Source: CAVPGH01 sp046726955 (GTDB taxonomy: Bacteria; Acidobacteriota; Vicinamibacteria; Fen-336). From it: a stretch of 21,485 nt of DNA. Every line of letters begins with the position of its first letter. Position 1 is the first letter of the stretch. Shown here piece after piece: positions 6,302-15,222 of the stretch. The notes beneath the pieces were generated by a model. It saw only the letters and a list, made by a program, of their open reading frames with translations. It did no database searches and was not told the DNA's origin. The stretch lies in assembly GCA_046726955.1 (NCBI GenBank), contig JBKPBQ010000527.1, positions 1 through 21,485 on the forward strand. Direction: 5' to 3'. A program made the position numbers and the translations under genes.

Positions 6302-7225
6302 TCATCTCTTCTCCAGGGCCTTCCGGTCCCACCCCGCGCGATCCGCCGCCGCCTCGTACGTCGACTGCAGGAACTCGAGGAGCGTCTCGTCGGGCGTCCG
6401 CGACTGCCGCACCGCGTCGTAGGGCAGCATGAACTCCTTCAGATCGGGACTCCAGAAAGCGGCGTCCGGCCGAACCTTCGTGTCCGCGAACCCCGCCGGC
6501 TCCGGGTACGCGTAGGAGTAGAACGCGGCGTGCGGATAGGGGCCGCCTCCCGGCCAGAAGCCGCAGCTGCTGACCTCGTGCGAGTAGGCGTCGCTTGTTA
6601 CCTCGTCGGGCAGGTTGGGGATCCCGCCGGGGTGCCGCGGAGCGGTACGACCCGAGAAGCGCGTGACCGCGAGGTCGGGCGCGCCCCAGAAGAAGTGCAC
6701 GGGGCTCGCCTTCCCGATGAAGCGGCCGCGGAAGGCCTTGAAGACCCGGTCCGCCTGGACGAGGACCCGCCAGAAGCGGCGCGCGTGCTCCGCGTCGTAG
6801 ACGCGGGGCCGTTCGTCCTTGTCGAAGGGAACGGTATCCGCCACCTCGTTCGGGCGCTTGCGGATCTTCACGTTCAGGCCGAGCTCGTCGAGGGCGGCCA
6901 TCACCAGACGGTAGAACGCGGCCACGGACTGCGCCCGCAGCGGGACGTGTCCCGTTCCCCCGTCGCTCGTGCGGACGGCGAGCTCCTCGGCGGTGAAGTC
7001 GAACTCGAGCTCGAACGTGCGCGTGCCGTGGGGGATCGGGGAGGTGGTGAGCCCCCGCGCGGTCACGTAGAGCGTGACCTGCCAGCAGTGGTTCACCCAC
7101 GGGCTCAGGGTGAGCCGGATCTTGCCTGCGATCTGCGTCCAGAGGTGGAGCGTCGCGCAGGTGTCGCTCCACTCTTCGAGAGGGAGCGGCGGCCAGGGCT
7201 CGCTGCGTGGAGATTCGTCGGACAT
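6302..7225 (-). CDS. DUF5996 family protein
   Basis: This is a 307-residue cytosolic protein without signal peptide or membrane segments, which I assign to the DUF5996 family; no activity is established for it. Family features are the opening WPPLPLEEWSDTCATLHLWTQIAGKIRL (residues 11-38), the paired WVNHCWQVTLYVTARGLTTSPIP (43-65), and the central HFFWGAPDLAVTRFSGR and later HEVSSCGFWPGGGPYPHAAFYSYAYPEP segments, which are rich in His, Trp, Tyr and Pro. The ATG at 7225 is supported by GGAGGT (complement of 7229-7234). It lies 19 bases downstream of the alpha-2-macroglobulin stop and is probably the last gene of the long minus-strand unit. The link to its neighbours is not functional in any way I can show. 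Confidence 0.85.
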   Translation of the reverse strand: MSDESPRSEPWPPLPLEEWSDTCATLHLWTQIAGKIRLTLSPWVNHCWQVTLYVTARGLTTSPIPHGTRTFELEFDFTAEELAVRTSDGGTGHVPLRAQSVAAFYRLVMAALDELGLNVKIRKRPNEVADTVPFDKDERPRVYDAEHARRFWRVLVQADRVFKAFRGRFIGKASPVHFFWGAPDLAVTRFSGRTAPRHPGGIPNLPDEVTSDAYSHEVSSCGFWPGGGPYPHAAFYSYAYPEPAGFADTKVRPDAAFWSPDLKEFMLPYDAVRQSRTPDETLLEFLQSTYEAAADRAGWDRKALEKR

Positions 7226-7244
7226 GGGACCTCCCGGCTGCCCG

Positions 7245-10200
7245 TCACTCGACGACGAGGCGGTCGGTCCTCCCGCGGCCGAAGGTCTCCGGAGAGTACA
7301 TCTCCTCCGCCTTCGCGGGGGGGACCACGAAGGTCCCCGGCGTCGTGGCGCGGGCCACGTACGCATATTCCCACACGCCCTCCCAGAGGAGGGAGGCGAA
7401 TGCCTCGACGCGCTCGTCGCGCAGGTTCTGGTGCTCGTACCACGGCCGCGTCCACCACCACCAGTGCCCGGCCCCGCGCGGTCCGCCCAGCCCCGGCGCC
7501 CCTGCCACCGTGACCTCGTCCGGGCGGCCGACCGGGACCGATCCGGTGACGGCGAGCGCGGAGTTCATCGCTTCGAGCCCGGCGGGCAGGGGATCGACGA
7601 GGGCGACGTGGTACCGCCGCGCGGGGGCGACCATCGTGAGGCGGACGCGGACCCTCGAGCCCGCGCGCACGTGCCAGACGCCGTCGTCGCCGCGCGTGAC
7701 GTCGCCCTTCTCGTCGGCTCCCTCGTACCGGCGCTCGACCGTGAAGCCGTGGTCGGCGGGATCGAGCGCGAGGCTCGACGGCGCGTAACGCAGGCCCAGA
7801 CGGTAGTAGAGCCGTCCCGCCCCCTCCTTGGCGAGCACGAGATCGGTCGGTCCCTTCCGGGCCAGCCACTCCATGGGCACGGCGATCTCGTGGCGCTCCG
7901 TCGTCCGTCCACGGAACGCGTGCTCGTCTGCGAAGCCCTCGCCGAGCCAGGCCCGGGCCAGGAAGTCGGGCGTCGCCTTCTCGTACGTGTTGAAGTAGCG
8001 GTCGAGGGCCAGGAGCACGAACGTGTTCTCCTGCGTGTTCCCCCAGCGGCCGGCGGTGCGGTGCGCGAGCAGCCCGGCCACGATCTTGGGCACGAGGTCG
8101 CTCGCGGGACGAGCCGCGATGAGCGCCTCGAGGACGACGGCGTCCGCCCGCCGGTCGGACTGGAGGACGAGATAGCCGCCGTCGCCGTAGGACACGGCGA
8201 AGTGCGCGGCTCCCGCCGTCTCCGTGACCCGGTTGCCGAGGAACGTGAGGAGCCTTTGCACCTCGGGGGCCGACGCCGGATCGCGGTGGAGCACGCCCAG
8301 GAGCCACCCTACCGCTTCGAACGAGATCTTCTCGGGACCGGCCTCGCGAACGAGGGCCCGCGCTCGCGCGGGGTCCGGATCGCCGAGGCGCTGCCGCACG
8401 TCGAGCGCGTAGGCGACGAGCGTCCGCCGAACGTCGTCGGGGTAGTCCGGGGGGATCCGCTGCTCGACGTCCTTCAGGTACTGGCGGGCGCGATCGAGCA
8501 TCGGCGCGGGCACGTCGAAGCCCTTCTCCTTCGCCCGAGCCAGCGCGTGCGCGGCGTGGATGCTCACGTAGGGCCACGAAGGCTCGCCGTGGCGCCAGAA
8601 CGCGAAGCCGCCGTCGTCGTTCTGCATCCCGCGCAGCCGCTCGATGTCGCGCGCGACGGCGGCCACCATCTCTTCCGGGCGGGGCAGGCCCTCGGCCTGG
8701 AACGCGGTGAGCACGTCCTTGAGCGCGGCCACCGCGAGGATGCGGGACGAGAGCTGCTCCGCGCACTCGAAGGGATAGGCGGCGAGGTAGAGGACGGCGT
8801 CGGTCAGGGCCTGGAGGGCGGTGGACGAAGTCGTGACGGTCAGTCCCCCGAAGCCGGGAAGGACATCGGGCGGCGACTGCACCGGCTGCACGATCGCTCC
8901 CTGGTCGATCTGGCCGTAGGTCGCGAAGGCCTCGGTCGTGGCCGGCGTCCAGACCGGGAACGCGAGCTCCGCCGCGTCGGCGTGGCTTCCCGCAACCGCG
9001 CCGACCTGGAAACGCGCGCGGCCTGCCTTGGCGGCGGCCGCGGGGAAGCGGACCTCCACGCGATCGCCGGCGGGGACGGTGACGCGCCGGCCCGCACCCG
9101 CCGTGAGCTCCAGGTTGCGCGCGCGAAGGCCGACGTCCACGGTGAGCGGAGCCTCGGTCTGGTTCTGCACCACGATCGGCAGCTCGAAGCGGTCGCCGTA
9201 GTTCAGGAACCGCGGGGGCGATGGCCGGACCATCACGGGCAGGCGAGCGGTGAGCGTCGACTCGCCCTTGCCGAACTGCTTCGCCCCGGCTACCGCCACC
9301 GCCGTGACGCGATAGCGCGTGAGGCTGTCCGGAAGCTTGACCGTGACCGTCGCCCGTCCCTTGGCGTCCGTGGAGAGACGACCCGCGAACAGAGCGAGGG
9401 CGGCGAAGTCCGTGCGAGCGCGAATGGGCGCCGGCTCCGCACCGGGCGCCGCCATCTTCTTGACCTGGAAGGCGCGCTCGAGCGGCGCCGCTGCGGGCGC
9501 CACCATCCCCGCCGCGCCCGCGCCGGCCAGCATCTCGGTGACCTGCGGGATCGGGCTCGGCTCCGGCCCCAGGAGGACGTTCGCTCGCAGGTGATGGTCG
9601 CGCACCCCGTCTTCCCGCCGCGCATAGAAGACGTCGAGCGGATCGGGCACGCGGTAGCCGGTGAGGGCGAGGACCGCCTCGTCCACCACGACCACCGCGA
9701 CCTCGCCGCCCTGTACCGCGGAGCCCGCGGCGTCGCGGAGTTGAACGTCCAGCGTTGTCTCGCCGCCTGGCGGCAGCGCCGCCTCCCGGGGTGTTACGGA
9801 GACGGCGAGGGTGCGCGAGTAGGGCGGCACCGCGAGGTCCACGTTCCCGCTCGCGAAGGCGGGCCGCGGCGTCTTTCGGGACGCGACCGTCCCCTCCTCG
9901 TCGAGGCGCGGCGCCGCGCCCACGAGGTCCACCTGGACGTGGACGTTTGGCACGAGCGCATCTTCGATCCGCACCTCGAGCGTGTGCGAGGAGCCCGTCA
10001 TCGCGAATCGTTCGTGGGTGACGAGACCGGCGCGGCGGAGCGTCAGGAGCCCCTCCGCGGGCGAGAAGGGTGCCATGACGAGGAGGCGCGCCTTTTCGCC
10101 CGGCCGGTACTCCTTCTTGTCGGGCACGAGCGTGACCTTCTCCTGCTCGACGCTTGGGGTCGGGATCGTGCGGCCTCCCGCCACCCAGAGGCGGAGGCGG

Positions 10201-13187
10201 GTCTCGTTCGGCCGTTGCTGGTCGTCGAGGACGTGAGCGGTCACGCGATAGGGCCCGCCTTCCGCCGTCTTGAACGTGCACGTCTTGGGGCCGTCAGCGG
10301 AGACGAGGGGGCAGCTCTGCGCGTCCACCGCCTTCTCCTTCATCTCGCCCTCTTCCTGCTCCCACTCCAGCCGCTCCGCGACGACGCTCAGCTCGCGGCC
10401 GGAGACCGCGTGGCCGTCGAGGTCGGTCACGATCGCCTCGATCCGCAGCGGCTGGCCACGCTCCACGAAGAGCCGCTCGCTCCGCAGGCCGACGTAGAGC
10501 GCGGCCGGGTGTACGAGGAGGCTTGCGCTCGCCGTCCACGCCTGGCGGTTCACGTCCAGGACGGTCGCCTCTGCCTGCACCTGCCGGGGGCGGGGCGGCT
10601 GGGCGCGCTCGAAGTCGATGCGGAGGCGATGGCGGCCGGAGGCGTCGGTCTCGCCCGCGAGCTCCTGCGTCCACTCGATAGCGCCCGTTCCTGGGCCTTC
10701 CCACCAGGGGATCCACTCCCCGAACGCCCAGTCGTCGCGGTTGGGCGGGACGAAGGTCGCCGCGGTCGCCGTCGCGTGCCAGGTGACCGGTGCGCCGGGG
10801 AGCGCCCCTCCCGCGTAGTATGCCGCCGTGGCGGTGACGGTGGCGTGGCCGCCCACGAAGTGCGGCCCTTCGCTCGCGCTCGCCGTGACCTCGTACTCGG
10901 GCCGGCGGAACTCCTGCACTTCGAACGTGTGCTGGTGCACCGCGCCGCCCGCCGAGAGCTGCAGGCTCGCCGTGCCGAGGTTCATCGTCCCGGGAAGCTC
11001 GAGGCGGAGCTCGAAGCCGCCCAGGGCGTCGAGGGGCGCGTCGCCCTTCGTCACCTCGTTGCCGCGCGAGTCGTGGAGCACGAAGCTCGCCTGCTGCACG
11101 TCGGCCGGGCGGTAGTCTCCTCGCGGCCCGGCGCCGAGGCGCCGCGACCAGCCCTTCACGTTCACGGTCTCGCCGGGGCGGTACATCCGGCGGTCGTCGA
11201 AGACGTAGAAGCGCAGCTCGTCCGTGCGCGGGTGCCGCCGCCAGCCCGATCCGCTCCAACCGAAGGGCTGCTCGGGGAGGAACGCGACGTCGTCTCCGAG
11301 CCGGGCCACGAGGAGGCCGCTCGCGCTCTCGGAGAGCGGCAGCGTCGCGAGGCCGTCGGCGCCGGTCCGCGCGGAAGCGGCGCCGGGAACGAGCTCGACA
11401 GTGGCACCCGAAACGGGACGCCCGTCTGTGAGCGAGGTCGCCCACGCGAGCAGCGCCTCGTCGTCCACGAACGCGTCGAGGCCCATCGACGTGGACTGGA
11501 TCCAAGCCCGTATCGGCTCGGACCACCCGCGCACCTTCGGCGGCCGGGTCGGCTCGACCACGAGCACGACGTTGCCCTTCCCCTGCCTGAGCGCGGGCGT
11601 GAGGTCGATGCGCGTCTCCACCATCTCGTCCGGCGCGGCCGAGACACGCACCGTGGTGTCGACCGCCTGCTGCCCGGGCGGAGTCGCGGCCCTGTTCTGC
11701 ATCGCCGCCACGTGGTACGCGACCCAGGCGCTCCAGTCCTCCGGCCGGACCGAGAAGGCGCGGACGCGGAGCGACTCGTGGTTCGTGGTGAAGACGGAGA
11801 ACTGTCGCGCCCCGGCCGGATCGAGGACGACGAACGGCCCGCCCGCCGCGGAAAGCCTTTCCGGCGCCGATCCCACCGCGAACGCGAGCGCACCCGTCGG
11901 CTGGAGCTGCTGGCCGAACACGTCCTGGATCTCGGAGGAGAGCGTGACTCGATACGTCGTGCGTCCGCGCGACTCGCCGCGCACCACGAGCTGGTTTCCG
12001 TAGACGTCCGTCTTCTGTCCGTGGAGCACGGATTCGACGCGGACCATCTCCTTCCGAAAGGTCTTCGCGTCCAGGGGATTCGAGAACGTGATCTGCCAGG
12101 GGGTCGTCGGAGGACACTCGTTGTTCCAGCCGCAGCGATGATCCGTGACGCGCAGCGGGCCAAACGTCCTGTAGCTCCAGGACTGGGCGGCAGTCGTCTT
12201 CTTCGGACCCTCCGCCGAAGGCGTTCCCGGGCCGATCGTCACGCGGACCTCGGTGTCCGCGGGCAGCGGCGACTCCGGACGGAAGACGAGCCACCGGCCG
12301 GCTTGTGAACCCTCGACGAGACGCTTCACGATCTCGTCATCGGCGATCTCGGCCGCCGTCGCCCGGCGAACCGGACGCGCGGCTCCCCCCGCGGTGAAGT
12401 GGACCGTGGCCAGCACCGCGTCAGCGTCGATCTTCTGATCGAACGCGGCGAAGACGAGCGCATCGCGGCGAACCGGCGCGTCGACAGGGTGCTTGCCGAC
12501 GAGCGTGGGCGGCGGTGTGGTGAACGTCCAGGCGACGGCCTGCGCAAGGACGCCTCCGGTCGCCGAGCGCGTTCCCACGGGAACCTCCGCCCGGTAGTCG
12601 GTGGCCATGGGGAAGCGGCCGTCGGGCTGGAAGAGGAGGGTCTCCGTCCCCACCCATCGCCAGTTCCCCGGCGGCTCCGGCGAGACGCGCGCGGGACGCG
12701 CCTGCTGCGCGAGCGCGTCGTGGGAGGTCAACGCGACCATCGGCTGCGAGAAGGTGACGCTCAGGTACGGTGCGAGGGGAACGTCGCCCTCGGGCGCGTG
12801 GCGGCGCACCTCGAGCGGTCCTGTCGGGGGGCGCTCGGCTGCCGGCCCGGCCGTCGCAGGCGGGAACGGTGCCTCGACGGTGCGACCCGTGCGCGGAGGA
12901 GGCTTCGATCCCTCGCGGAGCGCGAAAGGCTTCGCGTCCTCGTCGCTCGCGGCGAATGGGGGAAGGCGGGAGAGCACGCGCTCCAGGGCCGCCGCGTCGA
13001 GCGGTTCCGCGGGAGGCCGGGCGATCTGCAGCACCGTCTCGCGCTCTTCGGCGCCCTCGCTCAGGCGGAAGACGACGTTCTCGCCTGGCGTGATCGCGGG
13101 CCTGCGGGTCGGGGGGACGGGACGCTTCTGGGCCGCGGCCGGCACGATCGCGAAAGCCAGTGCGCCCGTGAGGAGCCAGCGCTTCAT
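7245..13187 (-). CDS. Bacterial alpha-2-macroglobulin with thioester motif
   Basis: This 1980-residue exported protein traps attacking proteases: cleavage of a bait region triggers a conformational change and exposes a reactive thioester. Residues 1-19 are a signal peptide without lipobox (AAAQ follows), so it is predicted soluble in the periplasm rather than lipid-anchored. In order: Pro-rich linker (about 85-125), Big_5/MG1-type domain from about 130, MG2-like macroglobulin module with YRPGETVNVKG near 667, Gly/Ala/Pro-rich bait candidate at about 1217-1259, A2M domain beginning RTDFAALALFAGRLSTDAKG, thioester motif CAEQ with Cys1475 (codon complement of 8763-8765) in LAAYPFECAEQLSSR, helical thioester domain to about 1750, and receptor-binding-like end with YEHQNLRDERVEAFASLLW. 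No PBP1c gene is adjacent, unlike many bacterial homologues. ATG 13187 gives a clean signal peptide; the ribosome site is weak (GGGGAA). Confidence 0.95.
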   Translation of the reverse strand: MKRWLLTGALAFAIVPAAAQKRPVPPTRRPAITPGENVVFRLSEGAEERETVLQIARPPAEPLDAAALERVLSRLPPFAASDEDAKPFALREGSKPPPRTGRTVEAPFPPATAGPAAERPPTGPLEVRRHAPEGDVPLAPYLSVTFSQPMVALTSHDALAQQARPARVSPEPPGNWRWVGTETLLFQPDGRFPMATDYRAEVPVGTRSATGGVLAQAVAWTFTTPPPTLVGKHPVDAPVRRDALVFAAFDQKIDADAVLATVHFTAGGAARPVRRATAAEIADDEIVKRLVEGSQAGRWLVFRPESPLPADTEVRVTIGPGTPSAEGPKKTTAAQSWSYRTFGPLRVTDHRCGWNNECPPTTPWQITFSNPLDAKTFRKEMVRVESVLHGQKTDVYGNQLVVRGESRGRTTYRVTLSSEIQDVFGQQLQPTGALAFAVGSAPERLSAAGGPFVVLDPAGARQFSVFTTNHESLRVRAFSVRPEDWSAWVAYHVAAMQNRAATPPGQQAVDTTVRVSAAPDEMVETRIDLTPALRQGKGNVVLVVEPTRPPKVRGWSEPIRAWIQSTSMGLDAFVDDEALLAWATSLTDGRPVSGATVELVPGAASARTGADGLATLPLSESASGLLVARLGDDVAFLPEQPFGWSGSGWRRHPRTDELRFYVFDDRRMYRPGETVNVKGWSRRLGAGPRGDYRPADVQQASFVLHDSRGNEVTKGDAPLDALGGFELRLELPGTMNLGTASLQLSAGGAVHQHTFEVQEFRRPEYEVTASASEGPHFVGGHATVTATAAYYAGGALPGAPVTWHATATAATFVPPNRDDWAFGEWIPWWEGPGTGAIEWTQELAGETDASGRHRLRIDFERAQPPRPRQVQAEATVLDVNRQAWTASASLLVHPAALYVGLRSERLFVERGQPLRIEAIVTDLDGHAVSGRELSVVAERLEWEQEEGEMKEKAVDAQSCPLVSADGPKTCTFKTAEGGPYRVTAHVLDDQQRPNETRLRLWVAGGRTIPTPSVEQEKVTLVPDKKEYRPGEKARLLVMAPFSPAEGLLTLRRAGLVTHERFAMTGSSHTLEVRIEDALVPNVHVQVDLVGAAPRLDEEGTVASRKTPRPAFASGNVDLAVPPYSRTLAVSVTPREAALPPGGETTLDVQLRDAAGSAVQGGEVAVVVVDEAVLALTGYRVPDPLDVFYARREDGVRDHHLRANVLLGPEPSPIPQVTEMLAGAGAAGMVAPAAAPLERAFQVKKMAAPGAEPAPIRARTDFAALALFAGRLSTDAKGRATVTVKLPDSLTRYRVTAVAVAGAKQFGKGESTLTARLPVMVRPSPPRFLNYGDRFELPIVVQNQTEAPLTVDVGLRARNLELTAGAGRRVTVPAGDRVEVRFPAAAAKAGRARFQVGAVAGSHADAAELAFPVWTPATTEAFATYGQIDQGAIVQPVQSPPDVLPGFGGLTVTTSSTALQALTDAVLYLAAYPFECAEQLSSRILAVAALKDVLTAFQAEGLPRPEEMVAAVARDIERLRGMQNDDGGFAFWRHGEPSWPYVSIHAAHALARAKEKGFDVPAPMLDRARQYLKDVEQRIPPDYPDDVRRTLVAYALDVRQRLGDPDPARARALVREAGPEKISFEAVGWLLGVLHRDPASAPEVQRLLTFLGNRVTETAGAAHFAVSYGDGGYLVLQSDRRADAVVLEALIAARPASDLVPKIVAGLLAHRTAGRWGNTQENTFVLLALDRYFNTYEKATPDFLARAWLGEGFADEHAFRGRTTERHEIAVPMEWLARKGPTDLVLAKEGAGRLYYRLGLRYAPSSLALDPADHGFTVERRYEGADEKGDVTRGDDGVWHVRAGSRVRVRLTMVAPARRYHVALVDPLPAGLEAMNSALAVTGSVPVGRPDEVTVAGAPGLGGPRGAGHWWWWTRPWYEHQNLRDERVEAFASLLWEGVWEYAYVARATTPGTFVVPPAKAEEMYSPETFGRGRTDRLVVE

Positions 13188-13201
13188 GCAGTTCCCCGCG
13201 A

Positions 13202-13207
13202 AGGATA
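13202..13207 (-). promoter_or_regulatory. Possible -10 element before the alpha-2-macroglobulin gene
   Basis: TATCCT on the minus strand, within the 49-base gap that is the largest in the unit, ends 14 bases before the ATG at 13187. No clear -35 is visible. It could give the protein its own promoter in addition to readthrough. Weak evidence. Confidence 0.2.
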
Positions 13208-13236
13208 CAGCCATCGTCCCGACAGCATTCCGCACG

Positions 13237-15222
13237 CTAGGGCTTGCGCACCCAGATCTCCCAGCCGCTCTCGATCGCTTCGCGCGCGAACGCGCGCTCG
13301 AGATCGCTCCGCACCTGGCCATAGAACAGGCCGCAGGCGGTGCCGTAGGCCGAGCTGCCGGGCGCGTCGAGATAGACCCGCCCGGACGGGACGCGCGCGA
13401 CGGCGTCGAGCGCCCGCTCGTAGTCCGCGCGCGTCATCGCCTCCCAGCAGAGGTCGGCCACGGGGAGGGCCGGGAACCGTCCCGAGACCTTGGGTACGAG
13501 GTAAGAGTCGGCCGTCAGGTAGACGGGCTCCTCGCTGCGCCGCGCGCGCAGGAAGCCGCCCCGCGCTTCGATCTCGGAGGCGACCCTGGCGTCGACGAAA
13601 ACGCCGCTCACGAGGCCGGCGCCCGGGGGAGCCTCGCGCCGGAGCGCCGGGCCCAGCGCGGACCGGACCTGGTCCGCGCCCTTGGCGGCGATGGCTGCGA
13701 CGTTCGGCAAGGCGACGCCCAGGAGAAGGCCGGCCGCGCCGACGAGCTCCAGGGTGAAGCGGCGGCGGGCGATGCTCAGGGCCGCGAAGCGCGCGAGGTC
13801 GACGAGCAGGAAGCCGTAGAGGACGTAGTAGCTCGAGAGGTTCCAGGGATCGGGGCGATTCGCGTAGTAGGCGAACCAGACGACGAGTGTCGCGGCCACG
13901 GCCGCGCGAAAGCAGGTGCGCGCGCCGCGCCGCGGTGCGAGCGCCGCTTGCGCGAGCACGAAGACGGCGTGGCCGAGGATCAGTACGGGCCAGGGGTCGG
14001 GAGTCCAGCGGAAGCCGCTGAAGCCGCCGGAGGAGAGAAAGGCCGCCTTGCTCAGCAGGAGCCGCGGCAGGGAGACGACCTGGCCGAAGAGAAGACCGGC
14101 GAAGGCGACGAACGCGATGAGCGCCAGCGGGACCCCCGCCAAGAACGGCAAGGCGACGCGCCACGGCCTCGCCCCCTGCTGGAGCCAGATGAAGGTCAGG
14201 AGTCCCGCGGTCAGCGCGAGGCCGGACTCGACATTGAAGAGGAGAGCGCCGCCCGCGAGCAGTCCCACGGCGAGCGCATTCGCCCGCCCAGAGACGGCGA
14301 GGACCGCGAGGACGAGCGGGACGGCCATCGTCCGCCATACGCTCTGGTTCGGGAAGAGCAGGCACTTGTGCGCAAAGTGAAACCAGGGCCCGACGAGGGC
14401 GAGGCCGAGGACGGCAAAGAACCATCGGCCGCGGGCGGCGCGCACGAGGAGCCAGGCCGCGAGCGCAAGGTAGACCACGTGGAGCAGCAGAAGGAGATGA
14501 ACGGACTCGCCGAAGGTGAACGGTCGCGTGAGCCGCTCCGCGGCGGCCCAGAGGACGGTCGGCGCGAGCCCGTACTGCGGGCGGACGTCGTCGAGCCTTC
14601 CTCCCTCGGCGACTCGGTCGCCCGGGCCCACGACGAGGCTCCAGTGCGACTGGCCGTAGGTCATCTCGTACCAGGAGTAGGCCGTGAAGTCCGGCGGCCG
14701 GAGGAAGCCGGGAAGTGTCGCGAGGGCGAGCGCGAGGACGACCGCCGCGCCCATCAGCCGGTTCGCGACGGACCGCCGATGCAGCCGACCGGCGAAGAGG
14801 AGCAGGACGATCACGGGAATGCCGGCCGCGAAATAGCCGAGCTTCGGTCCAGGCGCGTACAGGGGAGCCGCGAACGCGGCCACCGCGACCACCACAGCGG
14901 CGGCGCCTCCCAGGCGAACGAGGATCGGCCACGCGTGGAGACGCGCGCCGAAGAGGACGACGAGAGCCGCGGCGGCGACGATTGCGAGGTGGGCGAGGGT
15001 CTGACCCCGGGCGTCGAAGAAGGGCTTGATGAGCGAGAGGTGCGTGCTCACCTCGTGCGGCCCGAAGAAGCGCGTCTCCGCGGGATCGACGGCGAAAGGC
15101 GCCGGACGAACGAGCCGTGTGTAGAGCCAGAGGACGAGCCCGCCCGCCGCGATCACGGCCAGGGTCAGGGCGAGCGCCGCCCTTCGTGTCTCGGCGCGGC
15201 CCGCCAGGGGCCGCTCGGTCAA
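13237..15222 (-). CDS. Polytopic membrane protein, possible glycan-assembly enzyme
   Basis: This is a 661-residue integral membrane protein with about a dozen hydrophobic segments, for example residues 16-34, 77-92, 104-121, 129-145 and 156-171, and more through the centre (LLLLLHVVYLALAAWLLV, ALAVGLLAGGALLF, VALPFLAGVPLALIAFVAFAGLLFG). A long first outside loop holds FFGPHEVSTHLSLIKPFFDARGQ. A second loop has TAYSWYEMTYGQSHWSLVVGPGD and VRPQYGLAPTVLW. The last 160 residues are soluble. This layout resembles GT-C glycosyltransferases and other large membrane proteins of polysaccharide clusters, but no diagnostic catalytic motif is visible, so the role is inferred from context. The TTG start at 15222 overlaps the rfbG stop (TTGA), with AAGGA 7 bases upstream. 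Translational coupling to rfbG supports a role in the same glycan. Confidence 0.75.
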   Translation of the reverse strand: MTERPLAGRAETRRAALALTLAVIAAGGLVLWLYTRLVRPAPFAVDPAETRFFGPHEVSTHLSLIKPFFDARGQTLAHLAIVAAAALVVLFGARLHAWPILVRLGGAAAVVVAVAAFAAPLYAPGPKLGYFAAGIPVIVLLLFAGRLHRRSVANRLMGAAVVLALALATLPGFLRPPDFTAYSWYEMTYGQSHWSLVVGPGDRVAEGGRLDDVRPQYGLAPTVLWAAAERLTRPFTFGESVHLLLLLHVVYLALAAWLLVRAARGRWFFAVLGLALVGPWFHFAHKCLLFPNQSVWRTMAVPLVLAVLAVSGRANALAVGLLAGGALLFNVESGLALTAGLLTFIWLQQGARPWRVALPFLAGVPLALIAFVAFAGLLFGQVVSLPRLLLSKAAFLSSGGFSGFRWTPDPWPVLILGHAVFVLAQAALAPRRGARTCFRAAVAATLVVWFAYYANRPDPWNLSSYYVLYGFLLVDLARFAALSIARRRFTLELVGAAGLLLGVALPNVAAIAAKGADQVRSALGPALRREAPPGAGLVSGVFVDARVASEIEARGGFLRARRSEEPVYLTADSYLVPKVSGRFPALPVADLCWEAMTRADYERALDAVARVPSGRVYLDAPGSSAYGTACGLFYGQVRSDLERAFAREAIESGWEIWVRKP

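Noticed and set aside
7074..12308. A 1744-codon plus-strand open frame
   Set aside because: Antisense to the alpha-2-macroglobulin gene. It stays open because high GC at third positions suppresses stops; its product has no motif and an extreme Arg/Glu/His composition.
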